A stretch of DNA of 28,683 bases from a virus. Within the stretch, counting starts at the first letter, position 1. The number at the start of each line of letters is the position of its first letter. Shown in pieces: positions 12,814 to 24,129 of this stretch. The stretch is from the IMG/VR virus record IMGVR_UViG_3300032240_000554, positions 1 through 28,683 of that record. One strand, 5' to 3'. The translations under genes and the position numbers were made by a program. The notes under the pieces are model-generated. The model did not search any database, was not told where the DNA came from, and was given only the letters and a program-made list of their open reading frames with translations.

Positions 12814-14067
12814 ATGACAATATATAATTATACTAAAATACAAACGGGTGGACAACCTAACGACGGAACTGGCGATAATATTCGAGATGCATTTATCAAG
12901 GTAAACAATAATCTCGATTTATTGTTCACTTTAGGATCAAATAATGTAATTTTAGCAGATATATATAATACGTTAACCTATGTAAAAGGTGTATTAAACA
13001 CTATTCCTTCAACCGTTTCGGCTGCAGCTTCTGTTTCTTATGTTAACTTATCTACCACTACTGTATATACTGCTTTATCAAATTCTATTGCAGCAAGTAC
13101 TGCCTCTGTTCTTGCTACTACTGCTACTGGTTCAATTTTAGGTTTAGTTAAAGTTGGTACTGGTATTACCAGAGCAGCCGATGGAACTATTTCTGTGCCA
13201 ATTGGGCCAAGTGGCCCAAGTGGAGTAAGTGGCCCACAGGGTAATCAAGGTGCAAGTGGAGTAAGTGGCCCACAAGGGATAGGTAATCAAGGCCCACAAG
13301 GACCACAGGGAGTGCAAGGTGTTCAGGGACCTAGTGGCCCAGGTGGTGGCGGCGCTGGCGTACAAGGACCACAGGGTAACCAGGGACCACAGGGAGTGCA
13401 AGGTGTTCAGGGACCTAGTGGCCCAGGTGGTGGTGGCGCACAAGGACCACAGGGTAATCAAGGGCCTGCCGGTGCCGGTGTTACAACCGCCACAATTATT
13501 ACAAATCCTACTACCTATCTAGACAACAGTGTTAATATTGAAATTGTAAAATTATTTGGTGGAGTTAGTAATACTGCTCCAGATGGCAAGGTCATATACG
13601 AAAGTAACAAAAATATGCACGGACTACAAATGTATAGTAGCTATGGTCCAGCAGAAACTGTAGGGTTGGTTGGTCAAGGTACTACATTTATTACTGGAGC
13701 AAACACAGGCACCAATCAAATTGCCGCTTACGTGGCAGCTGGATATGGTGAAAGCGGTCCCGGAATTCAGTTAAAAATAAATTCTAATTCTATGGACAGT
13801 AGTAGAATTTTCCTTACTAATACAAAAACCGTCGGAGGAACCAGCATCTCGGATTGTGGTGTAAAGATTACAAGTTCTGTTGGATTGGATGGCGATTTAT
13901 TCATACGTGGGATTATGAAGTTATATCCATTAGGTACGGCTCCATCAGATCCAACAGCGGGCATGTTTGCTGTTGCAAATAGAACTGGATGGGATCCTGC
14001 TAGTAAAGGATCAGGAAATGCTTATCCTGTATTCTATGATGGCGCTACTTGGATTGCTTTGTATTAA
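12814..14067 (+). CDS. Collagen-like tail fibre protein
   Basis: A 417-aa virion protein. The N-terminal 130 residues ([33 protein letters not shown]...) carry a [19 protein letters not shown] block that I know from attachment ends of T4-like fibre proteins. Residues about 131-220 are Gly-X-Y repeats ([12 protein letters not shown]) interrupted by Gly-rich bridges (GPGGGGAG). The C-terminal 200 residues form a beta-rich head ending in [29 protein letters not shown], typical of a tail-tip receptor or attachment domain. It would form a trimeric collagen-type shaft. It leads a run of five fibre genes behind the late promoter at 12780. Confidence 0.88.
   Translation: MTIYNYTKIQTGGQPNDGTGDNIRDAFIKVNNNLDLLFTLGSNNVILADIYNTLTYVKGVLNTIPSTVSAAASVSYVNLSTTTVYTALSNSIAASTASVLATTATGSILGLVKVGTGITRAADGTISVPIGPSGPSGVSGPQGNQGASGVSGPQGIGNQGPQGPQGVQGVQGPSGPGGGGAGVQGPQGNQGPQGVQGVQGPSGPGGGGAQGPQGNQGPAGAGVTTATIITNPTTYLDNSVNIEIVKLFGGVSNTAPDGKVIYESNKNMHGLQMYSSYGPAETVGLVGQGTTFITGANTGTNQIAAYVAAGYGESGPGIQLKINSNSMDSSRIFLTNTKTVGGTSISDCGVKITSSVGLDGDLFIRGIMKLYPLGTAPSDPTAGMFAVANRTGWDPASKGSGNAYPVFYDGATWIALY
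13300..13439 (+). repeat. Two copies of a collagen-coding unit, 84-bp spacing
   Basis: A GGACCACAGGGAGTGC...-type unit starts at 13300 and again at 13384. The copies are near identical for about 55 bases and code for the same [19 protein letters not shown] segment. They differ only at single bases, so this looks like an in-frame duplication within the first collagen-like gene. Confidence 0.7.
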
Positions 14068-14073
14068 AATATT

Positions 14074-16314
14074 ATGACCATTTGGATCACTCCTGCTGGA
14101 TTTTTAGGAACAGTTACTGAACGTGTAACCACAGCAACCTACGTTGAAGCATCGGGCACTAACGTTAGTTTTAAACTGATCAGTGGTAGTTTACCAACAG
14201 GAATGTTGTTTAATGGAGCTGGTAGAATATCAGGAGTTCCTGTACTTACTACAGCAACAGTCTCTGGATTTCCTAAGGCTGTTCTTAATACAGAAAACAG
14301 TAAATTTGTAATTAGAGCAACACAGACCATAGGAACTACTGTAACAAATTACGATCGTACATTTAATTTAGATGTGTCAGGACCTAGTGCTCCAACATGG
14401 AATACTGATAGCGGGTATATTTCTGCTGGATATTTTGATCAACCATATGTGTTAAACAACTCTTTTGTTGATTTTACATTTTCAGCAGGCTCTGTAAATT
14501 CTCCAGAAGGTACTATATTAACATATTATGTTGCCGACGGTGACGGAATACTTCCTCCAGGGCTAACATTAGACCAATCAGGAAGATTGTACGGATTTGT
14601 AAAAGATAAACTAACATTCGACGGCGATGTTTCTCCAGACGGCGGCTATGATACAGAAGCCTACGATGGTTATACCTACGATCACGCATCGACTACTAGT
14701 ACTCAAATTACCGGTGTTCCAAAGTTTTATAAATTTTACATCACAGCCGACGACGGAGTTGCTTCAAGCAAAAGATTGTTTAGCATAATGATTGTTAATC
14801 CAAATATGTTTAAGGTTGATAATACAGAACTTGTATATAATACCGCAACATTCTTTGGAGTGTCAACTACCATTACCAGCGTAGTTAGTAGTTTACAAAT
14901 ACCACAATTTTTAAACGGAACAGATCTAGGTACAGTTAGAGCAGGCGGTAGACATGACTTAGATGTTAGAGCGTTTGATCCAAATCCATACTCTGGTCCT
15001 GTGCGCTACACCATCACTGAAGGTACTGATCCTTTAACACAACTACCTACAGGATTATATTTGGATAGAGTATCCGGTTATATATACGGATACATTCCAT
15101 ATCAACCGGCTTACACAAGAAATTATAGTTTAACTATACATGCTACCAAATATAAAACAAGAGATTATATTACAGCAACTAATTATGTAGCTACAGCAAC
15201 TAATGTTTTTACACTGGCTGTAGAAGGGCAAGTAGAAACAACAATACAATGGGTTACCCCATCTGCCCTTGGAACTATCTATGCTGGCGAAATAAGTGAA
15301 GTAGCAGTTAAGGCAGAACACTCAAACTCCTCTTATAACATCAAATATGTAATAACCACCGGTAGTTTACCACCAGGATTAATATTACAAGAAGACGGTA
15401 GTATTTCGGGAAGGCCGGAATATACCAGTACAGGAACATATACATTTACAGTATTAGCCACTGATGTTTACGGTTTAAGTGCTATTACAAAGACATTTAA
15501 TCTGGTAGTTAGTTTATATGATAGTAATCAGTATACACAAATATATGTAAGACCATTCCTGCCATTATCACAAAGAACTGATTATCAGAATTTTATAGAA
15601 AACACATTTACGTTTGATCCAGCATTAATGTATAGATTCTTTGATAGTAACTTTGGTGTACAACAAGATATTAAAATGTACATTGAATTTGGAATAGAAA
15701 AATTAAATCTATCCAGCTATATGCCTGCTTTAACTGAAAATTTCTATCGTAAGAAACTATATTTTGGAGATATTAAACTAGCTGTGGCTAAAGATAGTAG
15801 CGGTAATGTTATATACGAAGTAATATATGTAGATATTGTTGATACTTTAGTTAATAACAAAGGAGTTAGTGTTGGTCCTGTTATATATAACAATGATAAT
15901 ATCTACTATCCTAACAGTGTAGATAATATGCGTTCTAGCTTAGAACACATTGTATTGCCTGACTATACATACATAGGGTTAAACAAAGACAATTTACCAA
16001 GATATATGAATACAGCACAGGTAGGAGATTACAAACCTACTGGATATATGCGTGTTGTTCCAATATGCTATGCGCTACCAGGACAAGGATCCCGCATAAT
16101 TAGTAGAATAAAATTAAGTGGGTTTGACTTTAAAACATTAAATTTTGAAGTTGATAGGTTAATTCTACAAAATAGTCTCAATTCGTCTACTGCTAAATAT
16201 GTAATATTTGCTAGACAGTCTATAGCCGATAAATTACCAACAGATGATATCTTGTTTGGTCCTGAATATATTGATTTAGATACTGAGACAGGTGATCCAC
16301 TTACGAGAGCTTAA
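14074..16314 (+). CDS. Large structural protein with putative-Ig (He_PIG-like) repeats
   Basis: A 746-aa virion protein in at least two parts. Residues about 1-490 hold four Ig-like repeats marked by a SLPxGLxLxxxxGxIxGxP signature (e.g. [20 protein letters not shown] near 36; [20 protein letters not shown] near 430) and strands such as [12 protein letters not shown]. The C-terminal 250 residues ([26 protein letters not shown] to the end) are not repeat-like and contain many Tyr/Asn/Asp, like a conserved baseplate or fibre assembly domain. It starts 6 bases after the first collagen-like gene. A baseplate wedge-tip or fibre-connector role is likely but not shown. Confidence 0.8.
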   Translation: MTIWITPAGFLGTVTERVTTATYVEASGTNVSFKLISGSLPTGMLFNGAGRISGVPVLTTATVSGFPKAVLNTENSKFVIRATQTIGTTVTNYDRTFNLDVSGPSAPTWNTDSGYISAGYFDQPYVLNNSFVDFTFSAGSVNSPEGTILTYYVADGDGILPPGLTLDQSGRLYGFVKDKLTFDGDVSPDGGYDTEAYDGYTYDHASTTSTQITGVPKFYKFYITADDGVASSKRLFSIMIVNPNMFKVDNTELVYNTATFFGVSTTITSVVSSLQIPQFLNGTDLGTVRAGGRHDLDVRAFDPNPYSGPVRYTITEGTDPLTQLPTGLYLDRVSGYIYGYIPYQPAYTRNYSLTIHATKYKTRDYITATNYVATATNVFTLAVEGQVETTIQWVTPSALGTIYAGEISEVAVKAEHSNSSYNIKYVITTGSLPPGLILQEDGSISGRPEYTSTGTYTFTVLATDVYGLSAITKTFNLVVSLYDSNQYTQIYVRPFLPLSQRTDYQNFIENTFTFDPALMYRFFDSNFGVQQDIKMYIEFGIEKLNLSSYMPALTENFYRKKLYFGDIKLAVAKDSSGNVIYEVIYVDIVDTLVNNKGVSVGPVIYNNDNIYYPNSVDNMRSSLEHIVLPDYTYIGLNKDNLPRYMNTAQVGDYKPTGYMRVVPICYALPGQGSRIISRIKLSGFDFKTLNFEVDRLILQNSLNSSTAKYVIFARQSIADKLPTDDILFGPEYIDLDTETGDPLTRA

Positions 16315-16316
16315 CA

Positions 16317-18437
16317 ATGACGTTTATTAATAACTTACAACCTCTAGATAACCCTACCAGTACCTCAACGATTGTAATTCCTGTAGTTGATAATTCAACA
16401 AATCCCGGTATTACTAAAAAAATCACACTGGCCAAATTAACAGCATTAGCTGTTGGACCACAAGGTAATAGAGGTCTTCCTGGCGTTTTAGGTCCACAAG
16501 GCGAATCTGGGCCACAAGGTCCGCAAGGAGTAAGTGGGCCAGCTGGAGAATTTGGACCACAAGGACCGCAAGGACCAAGCGGAGTTAGTAATACTCCAGG
16601 ACCCCAAGGCGCAGATGGACCAAGTGGTCCTAGTGGTCCAAAAGGACCAAGCGGGGTTAGTGATGTTCCTGGACCACAAGGACCAAGTGGACCACAAGGA
16701 GATATTGGACCAAGTGGACCAAGTGGAGCAGATAGCACAATTAGAGGTCCAAGTGGTGTAAGGGGTCCAAGTGGACCTCGTGGAAATCAAGGACCTCAGG
16801 GAAGATTAGGAAATCAAGGACCCCAAGGTAATCAAGGTGTGGCAGGAAATGTAGGACCTGCTGGAGCAACAGGGCCTAGTGGTGCTGATAGCTTTGTTGC
16901 TGGTCCTACTGGGCCAAGTGGAGCAAGCGGCCCTACTGGTATTAGAGGACCGCAAGGTCCTAGTGGCCCTATTGGACTAAGTGGTCCTAGTGGTGCTGAC
17001 AGTACAATTTCTGGACCACAGGGAAATCCTGGAACGCCAGGCGGCCCTAGTGGGCCAAGCGGAGTTTCCGGAGCTCGAGGTAATCAAGGACCTAGTGGAC
17101 CACTTGGACCACAAGGTAACGAAGGTCCTGCAGGTAGCATAGGTCCTTCTGGGACTCCTGGTGGGCCAAGTGGTCCAAGTGGTGTTGGAGCAACAGGACC
17201 GCAGGGTAACCAAGGAGCGCAAGGAGCGCAAGGAGCCCAGGGATCTGTAGGTGCGGCAAGTAATGTAGCTGGACCAAGTGGAGCAACAGGACCACAGGGA
17301 AGTCAAGGCTCACAAGGACCAGTAGGTGCAGCAAGTAATATAGTTGGACCAAGTGGCCCACAAGGAAGTCAAGGCTCACAAGGACCGGTAGGTGCAGCAA
17401 GTAATATAGTTGGACCAAGTGGCCCACAAGGACAAGAAGGTCCGCAGGGACCTCAAGGTGCGGACAGTAACATAGCAGGACCACAGGGAAGTCAAGGACC
17501 ACAAGGAAGTCAAGGCTCACAAGGACCTTTAGGACCACAGGGTACACAAGGTACTCAAGGAGCAATTGGTTCTAGTGCCTATAATCAAGATTTAAACACA
17601 ACTAACAGTGTAACATTTGGTGTTATGACTGCTAGTACATCTACTGGTCCTGTATATAGTGGATTCCAAAATAACTATATATGGATTAGAGGTGTGCCAA
17701 ACGGTGACACTACAGCTACATCTGTTTCTCAAAGTACCAACGGAATTACATTTGAAACAAGTAGAAATAGTGGTCAAAGCGGTTTAAGAAATCAACTTCA
17801 AGCAGGCGATACCATTGGATATCTAGCATTTAGAGCACAGACTACTACAAATGCTACCACCAATGTAGGTATAAACAGTGCTCAAATCTATGCCAGTGCT
17901 ACTGAAATTCCTACTGCTACGGCAGCAGGTGGTAGAATTGTTATGGCGACTGTAAACACTGGAACAGTTACAGCTGGAAATAGATTAATATTAGATAATT
18001 TACAAAATTCTTATCAATCATCTGTACATCAATTTGCCAGTGCTTCGGGCGCAACTAGATATGCTCAAGTAAACTCTTATGGAATAGTTCTTCAAAAGGG
18101 ATTTAGAAATAGTTTATATGACTGGAGCGGAGCTGGCACAATAGCAACTACAGCAGGAACATACAGTGTCGACGCTAGTAGCGGAACTGTTCATAGTATA
18201 TTATTAGGCGGTAGTATCACATTAAGTGGAATGCTTACAACATCTAATGGAAATAGCGTAACTATTATTCTTACTCAAGACGGTGTTGGCGGTAGAACAC
18301 TAACAACAACAGGAACCTGGTTATGGCAAGGTGGTATTAAAACTCTAAGTACAGGTGCTGGTGCTGTTGATTTATTAAAGTTTGAATACTACAACGGAAC
18401 CTATTATGCCGAACTAAAGAAAGGCTATACAGCTTAA
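16317..18437 (+). CDS. Collagen-like tail fibre protein with C-terminal beta head
   Basis: A 706-aa protein. A short N-terminal domain (1-46) is followed by about 370 residues of Gly-X-Y repeats (about 47-418) in which Pro sits almost always in X (GPS, GPQ). Interruptions of the GADSxxxGP type (ADSTIR, ADSFVA, AASNIV) recur. The C-terminal 285 residues form a beta-rich head with [18 protein letters not shown] and end [37 protein letters not shown]. It starts 2 bases after the previous gene's stop. A 66-bp duplication lies near 17316-17430. It probably forms a trimeric shaft for host recognition. Confidence 0.88.
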   Translation: MTFINNLQPLDNPTSTSTIVIPVVDNSTNPGITKKITLAKLTALAVGPQGNRGLPGVLGPQGESGPQGPQGVSGPAGEFGPQGPQGPSGVSNTPGPQGADGPSGPSGPKGPSGVSDVPGPQGPSGPQGDIGPSGPSGADSTIRGPSGVRGPSGPRGNQGPQGRLGNQGPQGNQGVAGNVGPAGATGPSGADSFVAGPTGPSGASGPTGIRGPQGPSGPIGLSGPSGADSTISGPQGNPGTPGGPSGPSGVSGARGNQGPSGPLGPQGNEGPAGSIGPSGTPGGPSGPSGVGATGPQGNQGAQGAQGAQGSVGAASNVAGPSGATGPQGSQGSQGPVGAASNIVGPSGPQGSQGSQGPVGAASNIVGPSGPQGQEGPQGPQGADSNIAGPQGSQGPQGSQGSQGPLGPQGTQGTQGAIGSSAYNQDLNTTNSVTFGVMTASTSTGPVYSGFQNNYIWIRGVPNGDTTATSVSQSTNGITFETSRNSGQSGLRNQLQAGDTIGYLAFRAQTTTNATTNVGINSAQIYASATEIPTATAAGGRIVMATVNTGTVTAGNRLILDNLQNSYQSSVHQFASASGATRYAQVNSYGIVLQKGFRNSLYDWSGAGTIATTAGTYSVDASSGTVHSILLGGSITLSGMLTTSNGNSVTIILTQDGVGGRTLTTTGTWLWQGGIKTLSTGAGAVDLLKFEYYNGTYYAELKKGYTA
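17316..17430 (+). repeat. 66-bp tandem duplication in the second collagen-like gene
   Basis: A 66-bp unit coding for [22 protein letters not shown] starts at 17316 and repeats at 17382, with a more diverged 75-bp relative just upstream. The second copy diverges after about 49 bases. The repeat is in frame and suggests recent expansion by slippage or unequal recombination. Confidence 0.7.
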
Positions 18438-18488
18438 TTTTAACGGTTTTAATGTAAATTTTAACAATATGTCATTGTTTCTGTTCAG

Positions 18489-18508
18489 TATAAATACACT
18501 ATCAAACT
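18489..18508 (+). promoter_or_regulatory. T4-type late promoter, perfect TATAAATA
   Basis: TATAAATA (18489-18496) is a perfect match to the T4 late element. A T4-type +1 falls at 18502. The downstream bases CACTATCAAACT are shared (one mismatch) with the 12780 promoter. The 28-base leader ends in CGGAAATA before the ATG at 18530. It would drive the longest fibre gene. Confidence 0.82.
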
Positions 18509-18529
18509 AAACGATAGGTATCGGAAATA

Positions 18530-21500
18530 ATGGCATACATTCCAGATTTTAACTCAATTCTCGCTGACACCAGCCCTAATGACGCTGATACCCTCTTTAT
18601 TGTTAAGCAGTCATCTCTCGTTCAGACTTTAACTGTTGCAAGAGCAAGAACTTTATTAGCTACACAAGGCGAAGCAGGACCACAAGGACCTACAGGAGCA
18701 AGAGGACCCCAGGGAGAAATAGGACCACAAGGACCAAGTGGTCCTCAGGGTAATCAAGGTAACCAGGGACCAAGTGGTCCTAGCGGACCTATAGGTCCTC
18801 GTGGTGTAAGTGGTCCAAGCGGTCCTATCGGTAATCAAGGTCCTAGCGGTGTTCGTGGACCTCAGGGTAATCAAGGTTTACTAGGTGGCGATGGTCCACA
18901 GGGTAATCAAGGAGATCCCGGTCCAACAGGTCCACAAGGTGTTAGTGGACCAAGTGGTGCTATACAAACTGCTGTAGCAAACCTACTAGGCGGCGCTGCC
19001 GGAAGTTTACCATATCAAAGTTCTCCCAATAATACTGCGTTCTTAGCTATAGGTCCACAGGGATATATTTTACAAAGCTCAGGATCTGGCCCAACATGGG
19101 TAAGTACAGCTAGTATTTTTGCTGGTACAGCAAATAACGCCAAACAACTATACATTAATACATTTACTAATAGCGATCCAACTACTTATTATCTAGATAT
19201 GAGTGCCGGTGTTGGTGCTAACTTCGATGTTGGGGCTAACAGTAAATTATTTTATGTTCCTAGTACAGGGCTTTTAACTGTACCTAAGATTAAATCCACA
19301 GATACAACAAATGCCACAAGTACAGTTACAGGTGCCGTTGTTGTTCAAGGTGGACTAGGTGTTGCCAAAGACATTTACTTTGGCGGAAATTTATATCAAA
19401 ACGGTGTATTATTCACAGGTGGACTGCCAACATTAGCGGCAAACCGTATTTTATATACAAATGCCAGCGGAACAACTACTGCTACCAACTCATTACAATT
19501 TAATGCATCGACAGCTAGAAATGGTGCGGGTACAGGAGTAGCAACTTTAATTGCTGACTTAAACTTACAAATGGCTGACAACTCCGAGGGGTATGTTAGT
19601 TTTACCAATGCTACTGGTAATACTGTTTGGCAAATGGGAGTTTACGATCGTCCAGATTTACTAGCTGGGGTTACTACCGCTACCAGCCTTATAGAATTTT
19701 ATGGTAACACTGGAGGAACAACTCCTTTATTGTTTACCAATCAGGGTAAAGCAAGCATTGGCCAGGTTACAGATACAACAAGTCCTCAATACTCCAGAGA
19801 ATACGATCCACAGGCCACTGTTGAAGTTGGTACAGACCTAAGAGCACAGATATTAAGAATTCGTAGTACAAGTGCTAATCCTGCTCTAGGACAACATGGT
19901 ATCTATTTTGCTGACGGTACATATCAATATACTGCTTCATTGAATATAAGTGGACCAAGCGGAGCCACAGGACCAAGTGGACCAAGTGGTCCACAAGGTA
20001 ATCAAGGACCAAGTGGCCCAAGTGGCGTAAGTGGTGCTAACGGAGTTTCAGGACCAAGTGGACCAAGTGGTGTTAACGGAAACATCGGAGCCAGTGGTCC
20101 AAGTGGATTATCCGGGCCACAAGGAACTAGTGGACCAAGTGGTGCTGACAGTACAATTAGTGGACCTCAAGGTCCTAGTGGTCCTAGCGGTTCAGGTGCC
20201 CAAGGTGCCAGCGGTGTATCAGGCCCTAGCGGTTTAAGCGGGCCAAGCGGCCCTAGTGGAGCACAAGGGGCCAGCGGGCCAACCGGAGCCAGTGGTGTTA
20301 GTGGTGTTAGTGGTATCAGTGGAGTATCAGGACCAAGTGGTGTTGGCGCAAGTGGTCCAAGTGGTATAAGTGGTGCTACAGGACCAAGCGGGGTTAGTGG
20401 AGTATCAGGACCAAGTGGTGCCGACAGTACAATATCAGGTCCAAGTGGTCCTAGAGGTACTAGCGGACCAAGTGGTGTACAAGGACCAAGCGGTAATAGA
20501 GGTCCAAGTGGACCAAGTGGTGTACCAGGACAATCAGTTGTTATTAAAGGATCCGTATTCGATTCTACAAGTCTACCAGGTAGCGGTGCTAGTTTAGGTG
20601 ATGGATATATCGAAACTAGTACAGGACATTTATGGGTTTACACAGGTGCGGTAGGCGGAAGTTCTGTTAACGGATTTATCGACGTTGGTCAAATTGTAGG
20701 ACCACAGGGTAATCAAGGTAATCAAGGACCAAGTGGACCAAGTGGAGTGTCGGGACCTAGTGGACCTAGCGGTTTAAGTGGTCCAAGTGGACTACCAGGA
20801 ACACCAGGTGCCAGCGGTCCTAGTGGAGTTGGCGCTAGTGGCGCTAGTGGTCCAAGTGGACCATTCAGTGTAGGACCAAGTGGTCCAAGTGGTCCGAGCG
20901 GAGCAGACAGTAAAATTTCAGGACCAAGTGGCCCTGTTGGTAATCAAGGATCAAACGGAACAAGTGGGCCAAGTGGGCCAAGTGGCGTTAGCGGAACTAA
21001 TGGTAACCCGGGAAATCAAGGAGCAAGTGGACCTCAGGGACCAAGTGGCCCTAGCGGACCGGGAGGTGCCCAAGGTATTGGCAATCAAGGTCCAAGTGGA
21101 CCAAGTGGACCTAGCGGTTTAAGTGGTCCTAGCGGTACTCCAAGTACTATATCAGGACCTAGTGGTCCGAGTGGTATAAGTGGTCCAAGTGGTGTCACTG
21201 GCGGACCAGGTTCAAGTGGACCACAGGGACCAAGCGGAACAAGTGGACCTAGTGGAGTAGGAGGTCCAACTGGAGCAAGTGGACCTAGTGGAACAAGCGG
21301 GCCTAGCGGACCTCAAGGAACAGGACCTCAGGGTCCAAGTGGACCTAGTGGAGCAGATGGTCCAAGTGGTGTAAGTGGACCACAAGGTAACGCAGGCGGT
21401 CCTGGAACAAGTGGACCAAGTGGCCCTAGTGGTGCTAGTGGACCAAGTGGACCACAAGGCGGATTTGGTCCACAAGGACCAAGTGGGCCTCAATCATCTA

Positions 21501-22696
21501 CTTCAGGACCAAGTGGACCTAGTGGAGCACAAGGTACTGGCGCAAGCGGTGTTCAAGGTCCTCAAGGACCGAGTGGACCTCAAGGACCAAGCGGTCCTAT
21601 TGGACCACAAGGTGCTGATAGTTTTGTTGCTGGTCCAAGCGGTCCGCAAGGTAACCAAGGTGTTGGAACTACAGGCTCTCAAGGTGCTCAAGGTAATCAA
21701 GGACCACAAGGACCAAGTGGCCCGCAAGGATCTACAGGTAATGTTGGACCTCAGGGTAACCAAGGACCGAGTGGTGCTCAAGGAGAGGTAGGGTTAGGAA
21801 CTACAGGACCTCAGGGTAATCAAGGTAACCAGGGATCAAGTGGTCCACAAGGTAATCAAGGTGTCGGTACACAAGGTGTCCAAGGGCCTCAAGGACCACA
21901 AGGTAACCAGGGTGGCCCAGGTGCTACAGGACCACAGGGGCCGCAAGGCGATCCAAGTAACGTAGCAGGTCCAAGTGGACCAAGTGGTGTTCAAGGTAAC
22001 CAGGGTAATCAAGGTAACCCAGGTATCCAAGGTAATCAAGGTAATCAAGGTAACCCAGGTAACCAAGGTAATCAAGGTAACCAAGGTAATCAAGGACCTC
22101 AAGGGCCTCAAGGGCCACAAGCATCTCAAGGTAACCCAGGTAATCAAGGTAACCCAGGTAATCAAGGTAATCAAGGACCTCAAGGGCCGCAAGGACCTCA
22201 GGGACCAAGTGGACAAACTGTTGTTGGTAACCAAGGACCACAAGGACCACAAGGTAGTCAAGGTGTTAGTGGACCAAGCGGCCCGGGTAGCGGAGGTGGA
22301 GCTACTGTAAGTGTAACATCAACTTCTGTATTGTATAGTCCAAGCGGAACTGACATTGCCGGTAATACTAATTTTTACACCGACGGAGCCGGTAACGTAA
22401 CTGCTACAGGTACAATATCGTCAACATCTGATGAAAGATCAAAGAGCAATATTAAAACTATTGAAAATGGTCTTGACAAGGTACTAGAAATGCGAGGTGT
22501 AACATTCGAAAAAGACGGTCGTAAGAGTTCAGGTGTAATTGCTCAGGAAGTTAAAAAAGTATTGCCAGAACTAGTTATGGAAGATGACAAAGGAATGTTA
22601 AGTGTTGCGTATGGTAACATTGTAGGTGTATTAATTGAAGCTATTAAAGATCTAAAAGCCGAAATTGATGAGCTGAAGAAAAGTACCAATAAATAA
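18530..22696 (+). CDS. Giant collagen-like fibre protein with C-terminal S74 chaperone domain
   Basis: A 1388-aa, multi-block fibre protein. Order: short N-terminal domain (1-47); collagen block 1 (about 48-143); beta-rich insert (about 144-472, with [21 protein letters not shown]); collagen block 2 (about 474-667); small beta insert (about 668-722); collagen block 3 (about 723-1258, the longest, ending with 16 GNQ/GNP/GIQ-type units); a beta segment; and the S74 domain. In that domain SDERSKSNI (S1300) is the self-cleavage site, and [15 protein letters not shown] and [15 protein letters not shown] form the coiled chaperone tail. By analogy to endosialidase and other phage fibres, the tail guides trimer folding and then cuts itself off before S1300. 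Driven by the late promoter at 18489. Confidence 0.93.
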   Translation: MAYIPDFNSILADTSPNDADTLFIVKQSSLVQTLTVARARTLLATQGEAGPQGPTGARGPQGEIGPQGPSGPQGNQGNQGPSGPSGPIGPRGVSGPSGPIGNQGPSGVRGPQGNQGLLGGDGPQGNQGDPGPTGPQGVSGPSGAIQTAVANLLGGAAGSLPYQSSPNNTAFLAIGPQGYILQSSGSGPTWVSTASIFAGTANNAKQLYINTFTNSDPTTYYLDMSAGVGANFDVGANSKLFYVPSTGLLTVPKIKSTDTTNATSTVTGAVVVQGGLGVAKDIYFGGNLYQNGVLFTGGLPTLAANRILYTNASGTTTATNSLQFNASTARNGAGTGVATLIADLNLQMADNSEGYVSFTNATGNTVWQMGVYDRPDLLAGVTTATSLIEFYGNTGGTTPLLFTNQGKASIGQVTDTTSPQYSREYDPQATVEVGTDLRAQILRIRSTSANPALGQHGIYFADGTYQYTASLNISGPSGATGPSGPSGPQGNQGPSGPSGVSGANGVSGPSGPSGVNGNIGASGPSGLSGPQGTSGPSGADSTISGPQGPSGPSGSGAQGASGVSGPSGLSGPSGPSGAQGASGPTGASGVSGVSGISGVSGPSGVGASGPSGISGATGPSGVSGVSGPSGADSTISGPSGPRGTSGPSGVQGPSGNRGPSGPSGVPGQSVVIKGSVFDSTSLPGSGASLGDGYIETSTGHLWVYTGAVGGSSVNGFIDVGQIVGPQGNQGNQGPSGPSGVSGPSGPSGLSGPSGLPGTPGASGPSGVGASGASGPSGPFSVGPSGPSGPSGADSKISGPSGPVGNQGSNGTSGPSGPSGVSGTNGNPGNQGASGPQGPSGPSGPGGAQGIGNQGPSGPSGPSGLSGPSGTPSTISGPSGPSGISGPSGVTGGPGSSGPQGPSGTSGPSGVGGPTGASGPSGTSGPSGPQGTGPQGPSGPSGADGPSGVSGPQGNAGGPGTSGPSGPSGASGPSGPQGGFGPQGPSGPQSSTSGPSGPSGAQGTGASGVQGPQGPSGPQGPSGPIGPQGADSFVAGPSGPQGNQGVGTTGSQGAQGNQGPQGPSGPQGSTGNVGPQGNQGPSGAQGEVGLGTTGPQGNQGNQGSSGPQGNQGVGTQGVQGPQGPQGNQGGPGATGPQGPQGDPSNVAGPSGPSGVQGNQGNQGNPGIQGNQGNQGNPGNQGNQGNQGNQGPQGPQGPQASQGNPGNQGNPGNQGNQGPQGPQGPQGPSGQTVVGNQGPQGPQGSQGVSGPSGPGSGGGATVSVTSTSVLYSPSGTDIAGNTNFYTDGAGNVTATGTISSTSDERSKSNIKTIENGLDKVLEMRGVTFEKDGRKSSGVIAQEVKKVLPELVMEDDKGMLSVAYGNIVGVLIEAIKDLKAEIDELKKSTNK
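21995..22174 (+). repeat. 9-bp tandem repeats coding Gly-Asn-Gln/Pro
   Basis: Eleven consecutive 9-bp units of GGTAAYCAA type (21995-22093) and five more (22130-22174) encode GNQ, GNP and GIQ triplets. A short GPQ stretch with a single Gly-to-Ala break (PQASQG) separates them. Slippage by whole units would change fibre length without a frameshift. Confidence 0.8.
22688..22695 (+). promoter_or_regulatory. T4-type late promoter-like element before the collar gene
   Basis: AATAAATA overlaps the last codons and stop of the giant fibre gene. A T4-type +1 would be at 22701. That leaves a 22-base leader with GGAG (22710-22713) nine bases before the GTG start at 22723. It is one mismatch from TATAAATA. 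Confidence 0.55.
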
Positions 22697-22722
22697 CATA
22701 ACTAATAACGGAGTTCAATAAA

Positions 22723-23883
22723 GTGTCTTTAAACACCACAGCCAGTAGCTATTATTATAAAATAGACCAACAATTTCCTGTTGCAGGGCAGGATAATGAC
22801 ACACAGGGGTTTAGAAGTAACTTTCAAAACATCTACCAAGCTATATATAATACCGATTTAGATTTACAAACACAAAAAATTAACACAGCAAGATTAAATG
22901 CTACCAGTGACTTTGCTTTTACCGGAACAATTAAACGAGCAGTTATACTAAACAGCGGATTCACTGCTGAAAACATTGCTCCAGTTAATGGAACCATTGA
23001 CTACAGCCTTGGATCTTATCATAAAAGTGCTGTCACAGGCGATACTACCTTTGAAGTTACTAATTGGCCGCCAGCTGGTATATACGGATCATTGAGATTA
23101 GAAGTTGCTCCAGTAACTTCTAGTACCATGATTATAAACTTTAGTGCTGGTAGCGGAACATTAATCAAAGATGGTAACGACATTATTCCTTACACATCTA
23201 TAAATAATACTCCAATTTTTTATGATCTTTGGTCATCCGACAACGGAGTAACTGTAAAAGTAAAACAGATAGCAAATGCTACCACAAGTTCCGGAGATGT
23301 AGTTGCCGGTGTAGCTAAAGTAACACAAGCGGTTACAAATAATACCAATACCAACTACGCAACCACAGAGTTTGTACATAACATATTACCCAAAGGTGTA
23401 ATATTAATGTGGTCAGGAAGTATTGCTACTGTTCCTACAGGGTGGGCATTATGTAATGGTAGCACCGTTAGTGGTGTAGTAACTCCCGATTTAACAAATA
23501 AATTTATTGTAGGTGCTAATGCCGATGTTAGCGCAGTGGCAAAAACTACAGTTTCAGGAACAGCTTTACAAACAGGAGGAAGCGCAGACTCGGTAGTAGT
23601 AAGTCACAGTCACGGTGTTACTGACAACGGTCATAGTCACTTTATAGCAAATACTACCGATGCTGGAGGTACTACAACTACAAGTATTTCATCTTCGTTG
23701 ACTGCAAATAAATCAAATGGAGCTGAATACCATTTACAAGGAAGTTCTACCGCAGCCACAGTTGGTCCTACAAGTAGCAGTACCACAGGAATTACAATTA
23801 ATTCTCAAGGTGAAACAGGCACTGGAAAGAATCTTCCTCCATTCTATGCCTTGGCTTACATTATAAAAGTCACAGGAGACTAA
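22723..23883 (+). CDS. Tail collar/fibre protein with HxH metal site
   Basis: A 386-aa protein starting with GTG; GGAG lies 9 bases upstream and no ATG is better placed. The N-terminus has GFRSNFQNIYQAIYNTDLDLQTQKIN, an attachment-type helix region (DNDTQGFRSNF). Residues about 224-265 (LPKGVILMWSGS...PTGWALCNGSTVSGVVTPDLTNKFIVGANA) are the phage tail-collar domain. The segment with HSHGVTDNGHSHF carries HxH motifs like those that bind iron in T4 gp37 and gp12. The final LPPFYALAYIIKVTGD is the collar domain's end. It follows the giant fibre gene in the late cluster and is probably the last gene of that unit. Confidence 0.9.
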   Translation: MSLNTTASSYYYKIDQQFPVAGQDNDTQGFRSNFQNIYQAIYNTDLDLQTQKINTARLNATSDFAFTGTIKRAVILNSGFTAENIAPVNGTIDYSLGSYHKSAVTGDTTFEVTNWPPAGIYGSLRLEVAPVTSSTMIINFSAGSGTLIKDGNDIIPYTSINNTPIFYDLWSSDNGVTVKVKQIANATTSSGDVVAGVAKVTQAVTNNTNTNYATTEFVHNILPKGVILMWSGSIATVPTGWALCNGSTVSGVVTPDLTNKFIVGANADVSAVAKTTVSGTALQTGGSADSVVVSHSHGVTDNGHSHFIANTTDAGGTTTTSISSSLTANKSNGAEYHLQGSSTAATVGPTSSSTTGITINSQGETGTGKNLPPFYALAYIIKVTGD

Positions 23884-23886
23884 GTA

Positions 23887-24129
23887 ATGTTTCATCCCCT
23901 TCTTGGTGATGCCAGAGATCTTAAAGATCTTGAATTAGAAAATAAAATATTAGAACTTAGCAAGAAATATCACATAGCCCTAAGAATGGGTCAAGGTGGT
24001 GTAGCTAACCAAATTGCCATGGCATTAGATATGTACAAAAGCGAACAATATAATCGTCAGGCAGAAGCAATGACTAAATTAGTTAGTAAAGAAGATAAAG
24101 ACTTAGACGATTTAATAAATGTTGAATGA
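23887..24129 (+). CDS. Small hypothetical protein of the structural cluster
   Basis: An 80-aa, mainly helical protein (LGDARDLKDLELENKILELSKKYHIALRM..., MALDMYKSEQYNRQAEAMTKL). The 3' end overlaps the next gene by 11 bases. Possibly a short chaperone-like or assembly factor, since it lies straight after the collar gene, but no family is recognised. No membrane helix. Confidence 0.62.
   Translation: MFHPLLGDARDLKDLELENKILELSKKYHIALRMGQGGVANQIAMALDMYKSEQYNRQAEAMTKLVSKEDKDLDDLINVE

Noticed and set aside
21995-22174. CRISPR-like array of short repeats
   Set aside because: Units are 9 bp, direct and contiguous without spacers, in frame with Gly-X-Y codons.
16301-22310. Many long antisense and out-of-frame ORFs in the collagen-like genes
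   Set aside because: Gly-X-Y coding sequence has few stops in other frames; the translated products are low-complexity (Trp-Ser-Thr or Val-Leu-Asp rich) with no ribosome-binding sites.
12814-22696. Eukaryotic collagen or contamination
   Set aside because: No introns; phage fibre domains (S74, collar, [13 protein letters not shown] block) are in the same genes, and collagen-like fibres are known in phages.
22723-23883. Antifreeze or adhesin reading of the Ser/Thr-rich C-terminus
   Set aside because: The collar domain and HxH motifs explain the composition better.
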